64,000 nt of DNA from a virus: positions 1-64,000 of the IMG/VR virus record IMGVR_UViG_3300036985_003382; one strand, written 5' to 3'. The translations under genes and the position numbers were made by a program. Shown here piece by piece: positions 61,783 to 64,000 of the stretch. The notes below the pieces were generated by a model. The model was given only the letters and a program-made list of their open reading frames with translations, made no database searches and was not told where the DNA came from. Each line of letters opens with the position of its first letter. Within the stretch, counting starts at the first letter, position 1.

Positions 61783-62461
61783 TGTCTGTATCCTTGTCTC
61801 CTGAAAGTTTACGTTTAATATCTGGTGTCATAACTTTAAGTGCCTCTTTTGATGTTGCTACCGCCATTCTTAGGTCATAGATGGAGCCGTTCATCCATCC
61901 ATGCGTATAGAGCTGAGAGAGAATGCCTAGTGGTAATGCTGCAAATAAATCATATCCATCATCATCCTTATAGAAGAAGATTAACTCATGTGGACTGCAA
62001 CCAATCAACACGCAGTCGGTGCCGTCAATGTCAATCGTTTTACAATTGATTGTTAATCCAGCTCCTGTGTTACTTGGCTTCATCAATACGTGTATTAGAG
62101 TTGACGGGTTAGGATATAGATGACTACCTTCAGCGCCATAGATATTATTTGGAACGTGACCGTCGCAACCAGACATGTAGTACAACTCGTCGTTATACCT
62201 AACTGACCTAAACGACTCTAATAAATCATGCCATGACACCTCAACTGGCTCTTTGTCTAGTGCTACAAAATAATCCTTATCATCATTAGCTTCCAAAAAA
62301 ACCTTGTCACCAATACATGAAACAAACCAGTCAAGTCCACCATCATTAATCTTATAAGATACATATGTTTTACTAAGATAATGTTTATTTACAAAGTAAT
62401 CCATGTTCTCTTCTTTAACAGGAAACAGATACCCGAACCGATTAATACCTTCTGTACTCAT
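61772..62461 (-). CDS. Hypothetical replication-block protein
   Basis: 229 residues, beta-rich, acidic: KTYVSYKINDGGLDWFVSCIGDKVFLEANDDKDYFVALD. Composition and successive amphipathic strands could suit a sliding-clamp-like fold, but no motif proves this. Overlaps both neighbours. Function unknown. Confidence 0.6.
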   Translation of the reverse strand: MSTEGINRFGYLFPVKEENMDYFVNKHYLSKTYVSYKINDGGLDWFVSCIGDKVFLEANDDKDYFVALDKEPVEVSWHDLLESFRSVRYNDELYYMSGCDGHVPNNIYGAEGSHLYPNPSTLIHVLMKPSNTGAGLTINCKTIDIDGTDCVLIGCSPHELIFFYKDDDGYDLFAALPLGILSQLYTHGWMNGSIYDLRMAVATSKEALKVMTPDIKRKLSGDKDTDNGI

Positions 62462-62873
62462 TACTTATAAAAGCCTCTAATTTCTTTAGTGTGTCATCAT
62501 TACCTATTACTAACTCTGCAGTATGAAGTACGTCTAACACATCATCAAGTGACCTACATATTGAAGTCACTTGCAACGACGCAAAAATTTGTTGTTTATC
62601 TTGCACTTTTCCTTTTTCTGTTTTCAATTCTATTCCAACACCAATAGGAGTCTTCCATTTGCTGTTGTGAATATAGATGTCTGGTAAGCCGATCGTGTTG
62701 CCTTGATACCCAGTTGCATAAAGCCTAGTTTTGCATGCTGGGCAGGACACTTTGGTCCTCGTCTTACCAGTTTCAAAGACTGTGTAACCTAGTAACTGCA
62801 AGGCTCTTACAATAGAACCTTGCAGTTGCTTTTCACTTACCTGTTTAAATACAGGGCGATTGCTATTAACCAT
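62442..62873 (-). CDS. VRR-NUC-type nuclease with inserted zinc knuckle
   Basis: 143 residues. KQLQGSIVRALQLLGYTVFETG, GLPDIYIHN and GVGIELKTEKGKVQDKQQIF give the E, PD and ExK residues of the VRR-NUC (PD-(D/E)XK) fold, a structure-specific nuclease. CPACKTRL between strand one and the PD motif adds a CxxC knuckle not present in the minimal family. Probably resolves branched replication or recombination intermediates. Confidence 0.85.
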   Translation of the reverse strand: MVNSNRPVFKQVSEKQLQGSIVRALQLLGYTVFETGKTRTKVSCPACKTRLYATGYQGNTIGLPDIYIHNSKWKTPIGVGIELKTEKGKVQDKQQIFASLQVTSICRSLDDVLDVLHTAELVIGNDDTLKKLEAFISNEYRRY

Positions 62874-62935
62874 AATGCAGCTAGTATAGGCACTACACAG
62901 GAGTCAGTCAGTGAGTATTTTTCGTTGTCTTTCAT
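62837..62935 (-). CDS. Possible small membrane peptide, 32 residues
   Basis: Frame MKDNEKYSLTDSCVVPILAA followed by LWLIAIALYLNR: short charged head and one hydrophobic helix. AAGG lies seven bases upstream. It overlaps the end of the preceding gene by 32 bases and the start of the nuclease gene by 37, bridging the only gap here. Real gene plausible, not certain. Confidence 0.4.
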   Translation of the reverse strand: MKDNEKYSLTDSCVVPILAALWLIAIALYLNR

Positions 62936-63470
62936 GTTGTAACCTTAGAAATTTCCAGCAAGTTACTACATGCGACAGTGGCACGATATGTTTAGTGTCT
63001 ATCTTGTTTAAGTATTTCATCGCTACTTTAGCACTAGCTGCAGTAGGCGATTGAACAATTAATTTAAATAGCTCAGGTGTAGATAGTATGTAATTAAGGG
63101 TTTGCTTTTCTCCAACGGATAACGCATTGTGCATAAATTCCGCATGCCGCTCATAGTGATCAGTTTTAAAGTTATTACGAGAATAATCAGTAACATCAAC
63201 AAGCTTGTTATTCTTGTAGACATACCTAGCAATAAGAGTTGCATGCCAGCAGCCATTCAGTAAAGAGATGATGTGAGTCCTAGACCATGTTGGCCACATA
63301 GTAGGAGGCAGTATCGCTTTCAACTCAATGACGTCATTACCTTTAGCATTAATGACTAGCAATTCAAATATTAATTTAGCAGTGTATTTGTTAGATACGT
63401 GCACACCAACATCATTGGCATGCACGTAATAGGCTACTGGGGCATTGTATTTCTTGCGTATACTAGCCAT
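62904..63470 (-). CDS. Hypothetical protein
   Basis: 188 residues from the ATG at 63470 (MASIRKKYN), whose A is the last base of the upstream TAA stop (TAATG coupling). The frame also runs up to 63539, but that lies within the upstream gene. Contains DVGVHVSNKYTAKLIFELLVINAKGN and a late helical part. No family recognised. Confidence 0.65.
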   Translation of the reverse strand: MASIRKKYNAPVAYYVHANDVGVHVSNKYTAKLIFELLVINAKGNDVIELKAILPPTMWPTWSRTHIISLLNGCWHATLIARYVYKNNKLVDVTDYSRNNFKTDHYERHAEFMHNALSVGEKQTLNYILSTPELFKLIVQSPTAASAKVAMKYLNKIDTKHIVPLSHVVTCWKFLRLQHERQRKILTD

Positions 63471-63880
63471 TACCAGCGTGGAGTGTATTTTCCTGACAAG
63501 CGTGAGGAGCAGTGCCCACACTTCCAAGGTGGAGTCCACGCTCCATCTAGAAATGCATCAACTACATCAGCAACCTTAGCTTTAGTCAGCGTATCCCACT
63601 TACGTTCATTTGGATTACGTGTTGTCTTCCATATAAACGTATCGCCATCTTCATATAAATTGTCAAGCACCTCAATATTTAAAGCCAAATCTCTTGGGTC
63701 TCTCATATTTGCTAACTCATGAGTTGAAATCCTAAATGACACGATCTTCAACTTCCACGCTGGCCAACCTAATGTAATGATTTGATTAGGTCCTATCGTA
63801 ATCTCCATCTTCTTCCATCCATCAGCAAACTCGCTCGTACGAGCCATCTCGTCAATAATTGTGTTGATATCCGATAACAT
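63470..63880 (-). CDS. Hypothetical protein, first gene of the right leftward operon
   Basis: 136 residues. C-terminal WKCGHCSSRLSGKYTPRW has a CxxC knuckle; the N-terminal half is beta-rich. TAAGGATG is well placed before the ATG. A promoter and a 9-bp hairpin lie upstream. No family recognised. Confidence 0.7.
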   Translation of the reverse strand: MLSDINTIIDEMARTSEFADGWKKMEITIGPNQIITLGWPAWKLKIVSFRISTHELANMRDPRDLALNIEVLDNLYEDGDTFIWKTTRNPNERKWDTLTKAKVADVVDAFLDGAWTPPWKCGHCSSRLSGKYTPRW

Positions 63881-63901
63881 AAAACATCCTTAGTAAAAAA
63901 G

Positions 63902-63937
63902 TTTGTGGAGCCTAAAACTAATTCCAGACTCCACAAA
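63902..63937 (-). other. Leader hairpin of the right leftward operon
   Basis: TTTGTGGAG (63902-63910) pairs with CTCCACAAA (63929-63937), 9 bp, 18-base loop, between the -10 box and the ribosome site of the first gene. TTTTTT-like bases follow on the leftward strand after CTCCACAAAC (CTTTTTTAC), so attenuation or termination is possible. Confidence 0.5.
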
Positions 63938-63956
63938 GTGTGGTAAATCCCTACTG

Positions 63957-63967
63957 ATTATACCGTA
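63957..63967 (-). promoter_or_regulatory. Leftward promoter TACGGTATAAT
   Basis: Leftward reading gives CTACGGTATAATCAG. TATAAT ends 20 bases before the hairpin arm and 76 before the ATG at 63880. Same 11 bases as upstream of ssb. No matching -35 at normal spacing. Confidence 0.55.
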
Positions 63968-64000
63968 GGTAATCTACTCACATGTGCAATTTGATTCCCA

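Overview
The window looks like part of the genome of an AT-rich, virulent-type double-stranded DNA bacteriophage of podovirus-like layout. It has a two-subunit terminase, portal, scaffold, capsid and head-tail adaptor genes, then a nozzle-like tail protein, fibre and beta-helix proteins, and three consecutive internal-virion/ejection-type proteins ending in one 4,282-residue giant. No sheath, tape-measure, baseplate hub or integrase is recognisable. Recurrent -10-like boxes and good Shine-Dalgarno sites point to a bacterial host, but I cannot name it; family resemblances (MSKYLGD-type tail proteins, a DUF6321-like and a DUF3310-like protein) suggest an aquatic bacterium, with low confidence.

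Layout. (1) 1-7564, leftward: a tightly packed operon of about 19 small, mostly unknown genes, often joined by ATGA or TAATG overlaps. It includes a partial DUF7227-like gene at the left edge, an HTH-DUF7249 fusion, a DnaJ-like zinc-finger protein and two membrane proteins. Several intercistronic spaces hold perfect hairpins without a U-tract, and two hold a near-identical element that can fold as an H-type pseudoknot. (2) 7565-7903: a divergent control region with G-runs, two TCTCC/GGAGA dyads and a rightward -10 box placed so that the first rightward mRNA would be leaderless. (3) 7904-13481, mainly rightward: small proteins sharing a C-terminal S-x-L-L/M-x-I-K motif, three tRNA genes (Asn, Leu, Arg), dUTPase, DUF3310-like protein, SSB, a 3D-domain protein, and two short leftward genes (zinc ribbon, LuxR-type HTH). 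(4) 13495-57419, rightward: the virion genes. A 2,087-residue protein lies upstream of terminase, followed by terminase, portal, scaffold, capsid, adaptors, a holin-like membrane protein, fibre/BppU-like/beta-helix proteins, a protein with about 36 copies of an 18-residue repeat, a nozzle-like protein, ejection proteins, the giant polyvalent protein and a CHAP-type lysin. (5) 57408-63880, leftward: the replication/recombination operon (DnaB-type helicase, probable loader, replisome-organiser-like HTH protein, Gp157-like protein, annealing-like protein, VRR-NUC nuclease), driven from a TACGGTATAAT promoter at the right edge.

How it fits together. The leftward blocks would be expressed early for host takeover and replication; the rightward block supplies nucleotide and ssDNA-binding functions and then the particle. 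The least ordinary features are the giant protein with two HExxH sites and repeated YSSSP linkers, the short C-terminal motif shared by scaffold and small accessory proteins, the 18-residue repeat protein, the TTCTCC-N4/5-GGAGAA dyads at distant loci, and the paired pseudoknots. All functions are read from the sequence and family knowledge; no search or fold was run.
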